This document shows, one piece after another, positions 44,406-54,664 of a DNA stretch of 64,000 nt. Numbering within the stretch: the first letter of the stretch is position 1; every line of letters starts with the position of its first letter. This stretch comes from Siphonodentalium dalli. Taxonomy: Eukaryota; Mollusca; Scaphopoda; Gadilida; Siphonodentaliidae. The position numbers and the translations under genes are program-made. The DNA lies in assembly GCA_032622095.1 (NCBI GenBank), contig CP136061.1, positions 4,956,505 to 5,020,504 of the forward strand, in the 5' to 3' direction. The notes under the pieces were generated by a model that was not told the origin of the DNA, ran no database searches, and was given only the letters and a program-made list of their open reading frames with translations.

Positions 44406-44925
44406 GTACATGTAGTGCGCGTAGATGGATTACACACCAGGGAGTATGTGCATGCTCACAATTAGTTTAACAAATGTCATTCGAGATGGGGAAACTCGGT
44501 TAGAAAGTATAAAATGGAACAAAAATACTCCTTACTGGAAATAGTAATTGTTTTTGAATCAACATTTAAACACACATCTTGACTAAGTTATGTGGGCATA
44601 AATTAAATATATGGTATTCTCTAAGGTGTTACTAGTTAAATGTCTTTGTATTTTGTCCCTAAATAATTCCACTCAACTTGTGTTCCATAATGCGTATCTA
44701 TATTCTTCATAATCACATACCTACCACTATATTACTAATTTGACAAATCTTATATATGAAACTTGGAATATAGAGCCACGGAGTTCTGCACGCCATGCAT
44801 ATCCTTTGGATAGTATCCATACACAGGGATATCTTCTGTAAGAGCCCAAAATCTAACAATATTACTATATTGTCTGTGTTACCAATTCAGTTAAATGTAT
44901 TTGTCACATACTTATGCTTATGGGG

Positions 44926-45228
44926 AATCGGTGGCTCAGTCGGTAAGAGGTACAAATCCAAAGCTATTCGCCCTTCAGTGATGGTGATAAGGGTTCAAAT
45001 CCACATGTTTCCATAGCGAACTTTGTAACTGGAAATCGTTATATGGTAGAGTTGCCATTTATTCGCCGATTCCCGGTGGTTTGCCGCACATGGTCGAGTA
45101 GTTAATCAGCCATTGAAATCACTCTTAGATTAGCCGTAAGTCTGCGGATTTCCTCCACCACTAAAACTGGCAATGTCGTGATATGGCCTTAGTTGATGAA
45201 AGCGACATTAAACCTCAATCAATCAAAC
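44926..45228 (+). mobile_element. tRNA-derived SINE (copy A)
   Basis: An internal RNA polymerase III promoter is visible: the A box TGGCTCAGTCGG at about 44932 and a perfect B box GGTTCAAATCC at 44992-45002. The body continues through TTTCCTCCACCACTAAAACT to a 3' end AGCGACATTAAACCTCAATC followed by short AATC-type repeats. This 3' domain resembles SINE tails that I recall as widespread in molluscs. The matching copy in unit B shows it was present before the duplication. Confidence 0.75.
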
Positions 45229-45335
45229 GATCAACTGAGGCTTAATTTTATAAATACCGGTAGCGCGAGAAAAATATATTTAGATTGTTCTATTATTTTT
45301 GTTTTGCTTTTTGAGAAATTGTCGTAATAAGGTAT

Positions 45336-45462
45336 TAGTCTGGTCGATAAACTAAAAAGGGTCAACCTAGAAAAAATTTGGACTTAATTGGTTTCTATAC
45401 CATTTTGAAGAGGAATATATCCTCTATAACATATCCAAAATCCGCTAAAATCCGCTTTGAGC
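45336..45462 (+). repeat. Left TIR of the 2.2-kb transposon
   Basis: It pairs with 47409-47529. The AATCCGCTAAAATCCGC direct repeat at its inner end is conserved in both arms. Confidence 0.9.
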
Positions 45463-47408
45463 ATTTTCTGTAATACAAGATGGCGTCCATGATGGCAGTT
45501 GGTATAGAAAAATCCTGAATTACGGTGGTAGGTGCGCCAACAAATACCAAATTAGTAATAAAATAAAATTTAGACAAACAATGCTTAGTCGTAAACCATG
45601 TCGGTAGAATGTCTGTCCAATATGGCCGCCAAAATGGACAAAATCGAATGAAATTTACAATTTGCGGAAAATTGAATAGCTGGTCATACAAGAACGAACA
45701 TGCCCTCGAATTATACGAGGAAGAATGATTTCAGAATATAAGGGGAGCTATTAATACTAGTATGTAAGATTTCTCTCTAATGTATCTCGCGAGAGAGCAA
45801 CCAAAAGCCAGGTCTCTTACAACGATTAAATGTGGACTTTTTGGGCGCCAAGAAATAGAAGAATAACACAGTTTTATCTGTACTGTTTATCTCAAATCGT
45901 GTAATATATGTGTATTAAAACAGTTAAATGTGATCTAATAGGGATGTAATCATTGTGTGACCTTTTTAGAAGCAGAAATATATGTAATGAAAACATTCTC
46001 ACGAATATGACCGATAATCATTTATTTTTCAATCTACAACACACAATCTGTCAAAATTCACTACTATAGAACAGTATGAGAGCTATTCATATGGTACTAA
46101 GTAAAACGTGTAGATCCTATTGTCAGTGTCTTAAAATAGTAGTCATAGTTGCCTCCAGCCAAGTGATTAAACACGAATATTTCACTTTTATCACACAAAG
46201 ACATGGTGGTATACCATGAACGCAATTACAAAGGATTACAAAGGATTACAATAGACTATCTTCAGTAAATTATCAACATAACCAAATTTGCCTACATACT
46301 CTGTGGTAGAGACTGTCTTTATACCTGGAAATTATGTGCACATAAATGCACTAAGGCCACATATACGCGAAACGTACGACCTTTTCTGCAACCGCATCGC
46401 CGCGTTTACCCATTCTCCCTAATGTTACACATATCTGCTGCATACAAAACCATAAATAGCAACATTGAGTGAATGGTAAATGCAGCACTAATAACTGTAA
46501 ATGGTGATGACCTGATATTTAGCGCAAATATGTGAGTGGCAATGGTAACATAATTTCAAACAACAAGATACTGACAACTAATAGTGTGCATTGCGTGGTA
46601 CATATTCCTGTTGTAAAGTGCCGATTGAAGTAATTTGAACAGAATTGTCTAGTAAGAAACCGGTTTGAGAGCACCATGAAAATAAGTACTAAATAAAATG
46701 TACCATGTACAGTCTCTTCGATCTAGTGAGATAGGGTACTATTCTGTTGAAGAGATACGTGTTTCTTTACATTATACTCAGCATTACGACATACGTGTAT
46801 GGTTTATTGTCACGGAGAGTGTTGGAAATTCCGGAAATATAACTAGTATTTACACAGATAGGGTGGGCACTTCAGTTTCTGCGTTACATTCAATAATTAA
46901 TCATCATTCCAAAACGAAACTACCACGCACTGTGTGACGAAATATTACTGCGTGTGTTGCATGTCCGAAATAACTGTTTTTGGTCCGACTGTTGGGTGTA
47001 TTCTAATAAAAAAATCCCGAAAGTAAATCATTGGGTTAACGTGCGTAGCAGTGATCGATAAATCATTCAGATAGATCTGTTTTAATTATATGTGTACCTT
47101 TAAAGATATATAACAACATTCTTGTAAATTACAAATGTGTATTTTCGCTTATAGGAGGTTATCCAATATGTTGCTTTCGTCGTAGCATGGATTGTAGTTG
47201 CGGCCATTTTGACAGCCATTTCATCGCCGCGATTGCATTGTTTTCTGTCCTTGTCACTCTATTCGCCCCCTATACTCTTGTACACAAACTGGTATATATC
47301 GGACGGAGGATTAATGCATTCTGGTGTCGCCGATGAGGGATATTGTAGAAAAACGTACTTCACAAGGTCGAAAAATGAGCATTTTTTTAAATCTCTGTAA
47401 AAAAAATT

Positions 47409-47529
47409 GCTCAAAGCGGATTTTAGCGGATTTTGGATATGTTGTAGAGGATATATTCCTCTTCAAAATGGAATGCAAACCAACTTAGTCCAAATTTGTT
47501 CTAGGTCAAACCTTTTATCGACCAGACTA
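47409..47529 (-). repeat. Right TIR of the 2.2-kb transposon
   Basis: The reverse complement matches the left arm with scattered mismatches and a short gap near the outer end (AAACTAAAAAGGGTCAACC against AAAAGGTTTGACC). Confidence 0.9.
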
Positions 47530-47599
47530 TATCGGTATTTGATGTGATAGCACATCTACTTTAATTCGTCAACAACATTTAGTTAGATATTCAAATTCG

Positions 47600-48320
47600 A
47601 AAAATGGGCATAGCTCCATCATAAAAGGTCGTACTGAACCACAATTCGAATTTGACCTGTATTTTCATGTTATTAATCCACATACTCATATTAATTTGAT
47701 AGCTATCCGTGTAACCATAACATATGTTATCATCAGGATAAAAATGTTGATAAGTGACAAAACTCTACCAGAAAATTCAAACTTGGTCGAAACTTTCTCA
47801 CATGAAAACCAAATACCATGTTTCATCAAATGCTGTAAAATACTATAATTCATGTTAACATCCGGACAACAAACTAATCGGCAAATTATAAGCCAAACAA
47901 GAGGCATAACTCCGTCAGTACTGGTCAGAGCGAACCCTAATTCGAAACTGGCCTGTATCAATCCACATACTAAATTTAAGTTATCGGATAATCATATTAA
48001 GTTGATTTATCATCCGGACTACAAAATAGTCAGCAAATTCTAAGACGAACAGGGGCGTAACTCCGCAAGAAATCGTCGGACCGGATAAAAATTTGAACTC
48101 GATCTTGACCCATACCAAGTTTCATTACATTATGTCGAATACTATTCAAGTTAACATCTGGAAAACAAAATAATCGACAATTTCCAAGTCGAAATATGGG
48201 TATAACTCTGTCAAAATGGTCTGACTAAACCCAAATGCGAACCGAACGAACTGACGCCCCCGCATACGGTTCGAACAGGCAGACGGATGGACACCGTTCA
48301 ATACTATAGTCTCCCGAAAT
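47600..48320 (+). repeat. Degenerate approximately 147-152-bp tandem repeat (copy A), 5 units
   Basis: A recurring phrase of the type GGCATAACTCCGTCAG...TGGTC.GA..GAACCC heads units at about 47608, 47758, 47903, 48055 and 48200. Each is followed by a CATGTT/AAGTTAACATCCGGA-like block and a CAAATTCTAAG-like block. The tract closes with an ACGGATGGACACCGTTCAA segment. Family-like repeats with these phrases recur in bivalve intergenic DNA from memory. The 60-90 residue frames in it are shadows. Confidence 0.65.
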
Positions 48321-48363
48321 TATTTTTCTGGCAACAATTTTAACAACCAGCGTCAGATCAATT

Positions 48364-48418
48364 CAACACAGCCACTGACACCATATTACATTTATTACAT
48401 TCGTGTTTCACTCGTATC
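48364..48418 (+). repeat. Single 54-bp minisatellite unit (copy A)
   Basis: One unit containing CAGCCACTGACACCATATTA is followed directly by unique sequence. In copy B the same unit is present six times (57788 onward), so the array expanded there or collapsed here. Confidence 0.7.
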
Positions 48419-48496
48419 AACACGGGTCACGGGGCTCTTCAACACGATCCAATAACACATACAAGCTTCTATCCAACTGTTACATATTGTACTCAC

Positions 48497-48805
48497 CCTG
48501 GCAGTCAACTCCAGCGTCGTGCGAGTGGTAACAGATGAATGTCCGCAAATAAGAGCAATTCCATATTGCAGCCTCCTCCCCGGTACATGCGACGTTTGTC
48601 ATCCAGATAGGTCCCGTGCCTTGTCCGTAGGTTGCTCCTAATCTGGCGAGTCCTCCTCGAAATCCAAACACCTTGCACACGACAGCTGCATCAGAGTCAT
48701 CCCAATCCCACCCTCCGTAACCGCACACTGTTCCCCATTGACCGTTCATATAGACCTCAACTCGACCGGATGTTGTTATTGATCCACCAACCAGGCGAAT
48801 GTTTT
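48497..48805 (-). CDS. SRCR domain exon, type 1 (copy A), internal exon of a multi-SRCR protein
   Basis: This exon encodes one complete scavenger-receptor cysteine-rich domain, an extracellular ligand-binding module of about 100 residues found in secreted and membrane receptors. Its landmarks in order are NIRLVGG, SGRVEVYMNGQWGTVC, DSDAAVVC, FGFRGG, YGQGTGPIWM, ACTGEEAAIWNC and DAGVDC. Six cysteines are present. The extra pair typical of group B (before SGRVEV and after LG) is absent, so it is group-A-like. Borders: acceptor TTGCAG just above 48805 and donor GG|GTGAGT at 48497. Both are phase 1, length 309 bp, so it is a symmetric cassette. Numbering its frame from the internal Met would miss the first 20 or so residues. 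A second acceptor, TTATCAG, lies 6 bp upstream in the same phase. There is no signal peptide here, as expected for an internal exon. It carries three more codons than the copy-B equivalent, in the loop after WGTVC. Confidence 0.9.
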
Positions 48806-48829
48806 CTGCAACTGATAAAACACATCAAT

Positions 48830-49345
48830 TGGTCGATGTCACTCGATGTGTCGCAGTTACGACCTCATGTGCACCGATGTGCACCATTACTGTCTGCTTA
48901 ATATATTAAATTCAATGTTGATGCCCGGTGTATATCGATGTATAGAGTGACTGTCTGCATAATATATTAAATTCAATGTTGATGCCCGGTGTATATCGAT
49001 GTATAGAGTTTCTGTCTGCATAATATATTAAATTCAATGTTTGGTCGATGTCACTCGATGTGTCGCAGTTACGACCTCAGGTGCACCGATGTGCACCATT
49101 ACTGTCTGCTTAATATATTAAATTCAATGGTGATGCCCGGTGTATGTCGATGTATAGAGTTACTGTCTGCATAATATATTAAATTAAATGTTGATGCCTG
49201 GTGTATATAGAAGTACATTCTTACAGTACTGTCTGCATAATATAATAAATGCAATGTTGATGCCCGGCATATATCGATGTACATCCTTGCAGTACTGTCT
49301 GCATAATATATTAAATTCAATGTTGATGCCCGGCGTATAAACCAT
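48830..49345 (+). repeat. 61-bp minisatellite beside SRCR exon type 1 (copy A), about 7 units
   Basis: CTGTCTGC starts units at 48890, 48951 and 49012 (61 bp). Each contains TAATATATTAAATTCAATGT, TGATGCCCGGTGTATAT and a CGATGTATAGAG-like end. After three units, a roughly 75-bp flanking segment (GGTCGATGTCACTCGATGTG onward, first at 48831) is repeated at 49042 and the array continues in diverged units to 49345. The 93-residue minus-strand frame here is a repeat shadow. Confidence 0.8.
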
Positions 49346-50282
49346 TGAAATGGACTATTGATGAGTAATATTGGAACCATTCATTGGCCAAACGACTGAT
49401 TCCAAACGACTGATGGAGTTTTCGTAATATAACTCCATGGGTAATCTTATAAAATTATTTGGACAAGTCAGTGAAAGTTACCAAATGGCAATTTCTTGAT
49501 TCTTTAGTGTTTTCTGTTGCTATGTTATACAATATTTGATGACAGATGTGCACTGTTGAGCTGTCAGCTCTATAGCCATATTCGTGTTTGTAACGGACAT
49601 TAGATAGTCTGCTTAACGTACCGTCGCATCAGAACTAAACTGCTTTATCTACATTTTGGTGGGAAAATAAAATATTGGTATATTTCGTTTCAAATTTGAA
49701 AGCAGAGCTTGTGTAAATCTGTTCATCTCAAAATCTCACTTTTTTGACAGTGCTATATTGTTCTATATCCACTGTGAACCAATTAATCTATTTATTTTGT
49801 ACCACGTGATTATATCAATTTCAGTGCTGAAATGTATCTCTGACCTTCAATGAAAAAAAATGGAACCCGAACTTGACAGAGCGCCAGCGAAGTGACTAGT
49901 TGCAAATATTGCTTTTTCGCTCCTTGGTGTGAACATCTTATTTCTAGGATAATAACTTGATTAAAATAACACAGAAATGGCGTGATTTGGGATTTTTGCA
50001 GGTTTATATGATTGAAGAACACGAACAACACTTAAGAACGAAAACAAAAACAGAACAGTTTACACAAATAGTTCTATCTCCAGTTCGAGATTGCACACAA
50101 GATATCATATGTTTTGTTTCGAGACTCGTCATATAATAGTATTTTACACAAGCCATCATACCCGCTGTGTAACATCTTCCAAAACAGAATGAGAAGATGT
50201 GAACCGGGGGGACCAAACTTTAAACTCGATTTCCCACAAAAATGAAAATATGGAGAGAACACTTTAGTTCTGACGCGACGAA
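49346..50282. other. Intronic DNA of copy A, no gene seen
   Basis: It lies between SRCR exon type 1 and the reverse-transcriptase remnant. It is conserved in copy B at 58936-59918. A roughly 41-bp segment present in copy B (about 59281-59322) is missing here near 49690. Small frames are not preserved beyond what general similarity explains. Confidence 0.55.
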
Positions 50283-50475
50283 GCTTTCTATAATATTGCA
50301 TGGAAATGTTGGCAATATGTCTATCGGTCGATAGTTATCGAAGTTGTGTTTGTCCACTGATTTATACACTGGAATGGCGCTGGCTATAATATGTTCACCC
50401 TATTTATGTGGTACTATTCCAGGTGCGAACGACCTGTTGATTATATGAGATTATGGAGTGGAAATATAGTGCATC
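50283..50475 (-). pseudogene. Non-LTR retrotransposon reverse-transcriptase remnant (copy A)
   Basis: The minus strand encodes, in one frame with in-frame stops, the stretch that opens the reverse-transcriptase domain: a SHIINRSFAPGIVPH-type segment, then IPVYKSVDKHNFDNYRPIDI and LPTF, then an IIE-like end. The K-x-x-D-x-x-x-F-x-NYRPIS-x-LP pattern is the usual RT-0/RT-1 signature of CR1/L2/Jockey-like elements. Flanking sequence has decayed beyond recognition. It is present at the same place in copy B, so it predates the duplication. Confidence 0.75.
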
Positions 50476-51799
50476 ATCTCTGTAACGAGGATAACTTAAA
50501 CTGTATTTTGTATTCCATCGTGTTACAAGGGAAATTATTTCTCTTCGTGTGGTTGCTGTGAGGAGTATACTATTTCCTTCGTGTGAAAATATTAAGTTAA
50601 AGAGGTCATGGCTGTCGTAAAATTTGAGAATGAATTCATTCCGGAGAAATCGCTGATAACGTGATATGATGAGCTTATTTATTTGAGGGATTTGGCGGCT
50701 AAAACTTCATAAGTAAACTCTAGAGAGTTTGAACCGGGAACATTGAACTTGTCAAGCATTCACATATGAGAACACATACACTGGAAGTGAGCATGTAATT
50801 TGCAACACTGAAAAGAAAACATCCAGTAATGTGGCACAGTGAATTAGAGCGTCAAACTTATCCTAGTCATAACTCATTTGTTTCACGATCCGGTGGTCCA
50901 AAGGGTCGATAATGAACTAAACATAACGAAATACTCATGTGCTTTGTAACGATCTAGAGAAGTGATAGGGAGTGATATTAACTTTTATTGTGTTTTTCAC
51001 GAAAACGCTCTTTACTGTTTACCACATCAAAACATCCAGAAACGCTCTTTATTGTCCGGTAAAATTGGAAGCTCCTCGAACAACAAGTAATATGACTACC
51101 GCCAAATAGCCAACGAAACGGAGCAATTCTAGGTAACAACACTTGTGCCCAAACTCATTTGTAAATTTTGCAAACCCATTTTGCAATGAAGTTAAAAAAA
51201 ATTGACAATATGATAGACCGAACCAAGACAGATATTAATAAACAAGTGAATATCAGGAACATGTTCAACAAATAATTACCTTCACAATTAACAATGGCAT
51301 TATGTATGTCGTATATGTATGGATATATCCATTTAGTATATTAGATCAGATAATACAGCATACATAGATTGGAGACATGCACCGAAGAAACTCTCTATCT
51401 CATTGTCCGGGGAGTGTTAATTAGGCATCATGCATACATGTGTATATGGCTACTGTTTGCCAGTTAATCAAGACGACATTGGCAGTTAGTTATCCCGCAA
51501 ATTGTCGTTGTCCAAGTGAGTCTTATAAGTATGTTATAACATGGTGATAATCGTTTTCTTGAAATCGCCTCTCGTCAAGGACTCGTGAATATTTCTCGTA
51601 TACGATTCTCTATGATGTAATGTACACATCAGTGTATTCCGAATATCATTTATATTAATAAATGTAAGTTTGGTAGAAAACTTTTATTAACAGTTTAATT
51701 TGCATGTTGTTGCTCTTCTTCGCTATGCTATGCTTTAATTGTCAAAGCTGCAGATTAATGCAGAACATGGATATATACATATATACAATGGGGTCACTT
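50476..51799. other. Intronic DNA of copy A, no gene seen
   Basis: Closely matched by 60116-61429 in copy B. It contains two spaced AAACGCTCTTTA motifs (about 51004 and 51042) of the kind also seen at about 925 and 969 inside the 408-1401 element. No exon can be supported. Confidence 0.5.
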
Positions 51800-52134
51800 A
51801 CATTATCATCATCATCATCGTCGACGTCCCCATCGTCATCATCGTCCTCGACATTGTCTCATCATCAGTTTCATCATCATCATCATCACCATCCTCATCA
51901 TCCTCATCATCATAATCATCATCATTGTCCATCATCATCATCATCATCATTATCACCATTATCGTCATCGCCGTCGTCATCATCATCGTCATCATCATCA
52001 TCATTATCATCACCATCCTCATAATCCTCATCATCATAATCATCATCATTGTCCATCATAATCATCATCATCATCATAATTATCGTCATCGCCGTCGTCA
52101 TCATCATCGTCATCATCATCATCGTCGTCGCTAA
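51800..52134 (+). repeat. CAT/TCA-rich compound microsatellite (copy A)
   Basis: About 330 bp of (CAT)n/(TCA)n with interspersed CGT and CCT triplets. A block of the form CACCATCCTCATCATCCTCA is repeated internally, so the tract is roughly 130 bp longer than in copy B. The Ser/His-rich plus-strand and Met/Asp-rich minus-strand frames are simple-repeat translations, not proteins. Confidence 0.95.
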
Positions 52135-52290
52135 TCATCTTCATCTTGGCATCTTAGTGATTGTCGTCCTGGCAACGTTTATAACGTCATCATCAATATC
52201 GTCGTAATTTGTTTTCTCATTTTGTAGATTAGGTACACATGATGTGTGCTCCTTTATACATAAGTATGATGTATACAATCATTAACTTAC

Positions 52291-52587
52291 CCGGACATTC
52301 CACCCCAGCATCCTGGGTGTGTTGACAGCTATTTGTTCCCCATCCGTTGTGAGTGCAATCCCACACTGAAATCTCATTTCCAGCGCATGTGACTTCGTCC
52401 AGCCAGATCGGTCCCGTCCCTTGTCCATAGCTTCTGGCAATACCGCCTTGGAAACCAAGAGTCCTGCACACGATAGCTGCATCAGTATTATCCCATCCGT
52501 TGTTGCACACCGTTCCCCATTGCTCGTTCCTATACACTTCAACTCGACCAGATGCTGTACTATTTCCACCAACTAACCGAATATCGC
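52291..52587 (-). CDS. SRCR domain exon, type 2 (copy A), internal exon of a multi-SRCR protein
   Basis: One complete SRCR domain of 99 codons. Order of landmarks: GDIRLVGG, ASGRVEVYRNEQWGTVC, WDNTDAAIVC, LGFQGGIARSYGQGTGPIWL, VTCAGNEISVWDC, then NSCQHTQDAGVECPG. Cysteines are at about residues 28, 41, 68, 78, 88 and 98 (six, group-A-like). Acceptor CATTTTAG lies just above 52587 and donor CCGG|GTAAGTT at 52291. Both are phase 1 and the length is 297 bp. The open frame runs on past both borders, so a gene caller that starts at an upstream Met would overextend it. The intron to the next same-strand SRCR exon (48805) is about 3.5 kb. The intact frame, conserved splice sites and symmetric phase support a functional cassette. 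Confidence 0.92.
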
Positions 52588-53755
52588 CTAAAATGGAACA
52601 CACATGAAGACGTTTAGTATCAAGCAAGTATGTGTATGTATATTTATTTTGTTGCTATTATTTTTGTAATGTGTTGGCCGTGCGCTCTCATATGTACACA
52701 TACGTTGTAGATATTGCTAGACATCTACTTCTATTTATAACACGCCAATCAGCCCTCGGCCAATTGAAGCAATCTAATGAGGTTCGGTGACCGACCTTTA
52801 TTTACTGTAAAATCTTTTAGTCGTCGCCTGTTCTATCAAACGGTCTGTCGTGATCATAACAAAATTCGGTATTATATTCGCGGAGCAGAGCTTGATTGAC
52901 CAATTATATGCATTCCCGATCATTCCAACAAATAATTGGTTCAGCGAGGTGAGCATTACTAACATGGGCTGTGATACCATGTTTTTCACAACAAGCAAAT
53001 GGAGGGACCAAGCGACATGGAAAACAGGAGCGAAACATCATGCCAAAGAAGATATAAACGTTAATAAAAATGAAATCAGAACAGTTTGTAATAGCAAATA
53101 TACTATACTAAATCTTCAGATCGATGGGGTGGTATATTCGGACGAATTGCATGGGCATTTGCTTTGTCGGGGAAATCTTGAAATTACTATCCTGAACAGT
53201 GGCAAATTCAGACCCCCACTCACCAACACAATAACAAATGCAACCAACGACAGACCGTTGTACAGCACAGGCAACAACTAACATACATTCAGAATAAAAA
53301 GGTCGATAACGGATCCCATTGGATAACTTGCGTCGGTCGAAAGTGCTGCTTGTGATATTATAAATCCGGCTTCGGATGTATATGTAATACATACATCCGA
53401 TACGTAGAAATAATCACAATAGAAGAGAAGAGTAGTGGGATACTCTTTAATTAATCTAAGATCAACACACAAATACATATAAATATAGTTCACTGAAATA
53501 CTGAAGATGGAGCGCAAGGCGTCTGTCCGTGTGGATGTACACCAATGTATTGGTCGAGGGCGGTAGAATAACTGTAAACACATACTCCATTATAAGATAT
53601 GTGACAGTGCGTTGACATGTATGGGTGTAATATCGACTATATGGAGTACTGATTGGTATTCACCGGACCAGGCTTGTAGGACTCACCATATATTTAATTG
53701 GTACGACAAACTCACTGATTGTAAAGTTCTCGGGCTGATTAGGTGTCATAAATAT
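52588..53755. other. Intronic DNA of copy A, no gene seen
   Basis: The longest frame is a 143-residue plus-strand one at 52850-53281, but the copy-B counterpart is frameshifted after about 75 codons. I therefore treat it as non-coding. It carries a direct-repeat-like GGATGTATATGTAATACATACATCC near-palindrome near 53375-53400. Confidence 0.5.
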
Positions 53756-53852
53756 GTTATAAGCACGGCGCCCGATTTATAAGTGAAATAAACACCACTC
53801 CGGGCGCTTGTGAATTTTATTTCACTTATAAATGGGACACCGTGCTTATAAC
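53756..53852. mobile_element. Small palindromic (MITE-like) element, copy A
   Basis: The inverted arms start GTTATAAGCACGG...TTTATAAGTGAAATAAA and end TTTATTTCACTTATAAA...CCGTGCTTATAAC, with a roughly 22-bp loop carrying CCGGGCGC. The same element lies at 63243-63347 in copy B with a different loop sequence. It is too short to code for anything. Confidence 0.75.
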
Positions 53853-54664
53853 GTACATATATCTCAATATCCTCTATATTAACTTGGACAAGAGACTTTC
53901 GTACCACTTTTACAACTCAAAGCCGGTTTTTGGAATACAGTCCCTTGAAACTCTACTTGTCTCAGTTCCAACAATACGATAATCATGACATGTTTATTGT
54001 CAATAATTTATATGACCAGTCACAACATACGGCCCGGGATTCTCGTGATATATTGTGGTGGCAATGCTGGTATAAATCCCAGGTCATGTGTGGCGGAAAT
54101 TCAGTTCGTTGTCAGCATGGTTGATCTTATAGACGTAATGCTGATGAGGGACGAGGGTTTCTTAGATTTGGATCTGACATCAACCACGACGCCACGCATC
54201 ACTTCAAGCCCATTCAAGCCCGTGATTTGATTTGAATGCGATTTCGGTGTCACGGGCCTATCACCTCTTTGGATTTATGAAAAGCGACAAACGGTTGATG
54301 TGCTCGCTGATGGGCACCACTCATAGACGTTGCTAGTGTGGTCCGAATGGGGGGGGGGGGTGAGACCATAACATTTCCAACTATATAAGATTTGGTCTAA
54401 TAAAATGTTCCAACTGTATAGGATTAGGTTTTGAGTAATGCAAAATTCCAATATTGGCTTAATGGTTTAATAATTTGGGTTTATGTATATTTTAAGAGTA
54501 TGGACTGTGTAAATAAAGACACCGACACTAGTAACAAGAATGACATAGCATTGATATCTGTTTTATGTTTTGAGCACATTATACATGATTTAATAAGAAT
54601 ATGGTTGAGGAATGAATACGACTTTAAATACATGTATTCAAATTCCGTGAGTCATAAGTTATAA
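53853..54664. other. Right part of copy A, no gene supported
   Basis: Similarity to 63348-64000 continues to at least 54538. A plus-strand frame at about 53985-54230 keeps its reading frame in copy B with indels of 18 and 3 bp, but has no recognisable domain. A poly-G run of about 10 lies at 54351. Confidence 0.45.

Larger units (their letters stand above)
45336..47529. mobile_element. 2,194-bp TIR DNA transposon, non-autonomous, with empty site in copy B
   Basis: Terminal inverted repeats of about 120-127 bp: the left starts TAGTCTGGTCGAT and the right is its inverse ATCGACCAGACTA. Shared internal blocks include AAATTTGGACT, CATTTTGAAGAGGAATATAT, CCTCTA.AACATATCCAAAA and CCGCTAAAATCCGCTTTGAG. 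Flanks read AAGGTAT | element | TATCGG, while copy B reads AAGGTATCGG at 56935-56944. This gives a TAT 3-bp duplication (or TA, if one outer base belongs to the element). The interior has only short unrelated frames (for example 45395-45691 minus and 46698-46937 plus) and no recognisable transposase, so it must be mobilised in trans if it is mobile at all. A TA-containing 3-bp target is compatible with PIF/Harbinger-like or Tc1/mariner-like elements; I cannot choose between them. Confidence 0.88.
44406..54540. repeat. Segmental duplication, copy A
   Basis: From ACATGTAGTGCGCGTAG (44407) the sequence aligns colinearly with 56023 onward, except for one 2.2-kb transposon at 45336-47529 and smaller indels. 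It still aligns at GTAACAAG (about 54538), which matches the last bases of the window. Without the transposon the copy is about 7.94 kb, against 7.98 kb for copy B. The true right end cannot be seen because copy B runs off the window. Confidence 0.93.

Noticed and set aside
44926-45010. A functional tRNA gene
   Set aside because: The A and B boxes are present, but no cloverleaf with paired acceptor stem can be drawn. The sequence continues into a SINE body and tail, and it is duplicated as part of the segment.
48480-48749. Stand-alone 89-residue SRCR protein starting at the internal Met
   Set aside because: The domain begins about 20 codons upstream and both ends are splice sites, so this is an internal exon and not a small complete gene.
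51704-52134. Ser/His-rich and Met/Asp-rich proteins at the CAT repeat (also 61333-61659)
   Set aside because: Pure trinucleotide-repeat translation in several frames and both strands. It changes with repeat length between copies.
52850-53281. 143-residue plus-strand frame
   Set aside because: The copy-B counterpart (62343-62600) is frameshifted and stops early. There is no domain and it sits inside an SRCR intron.
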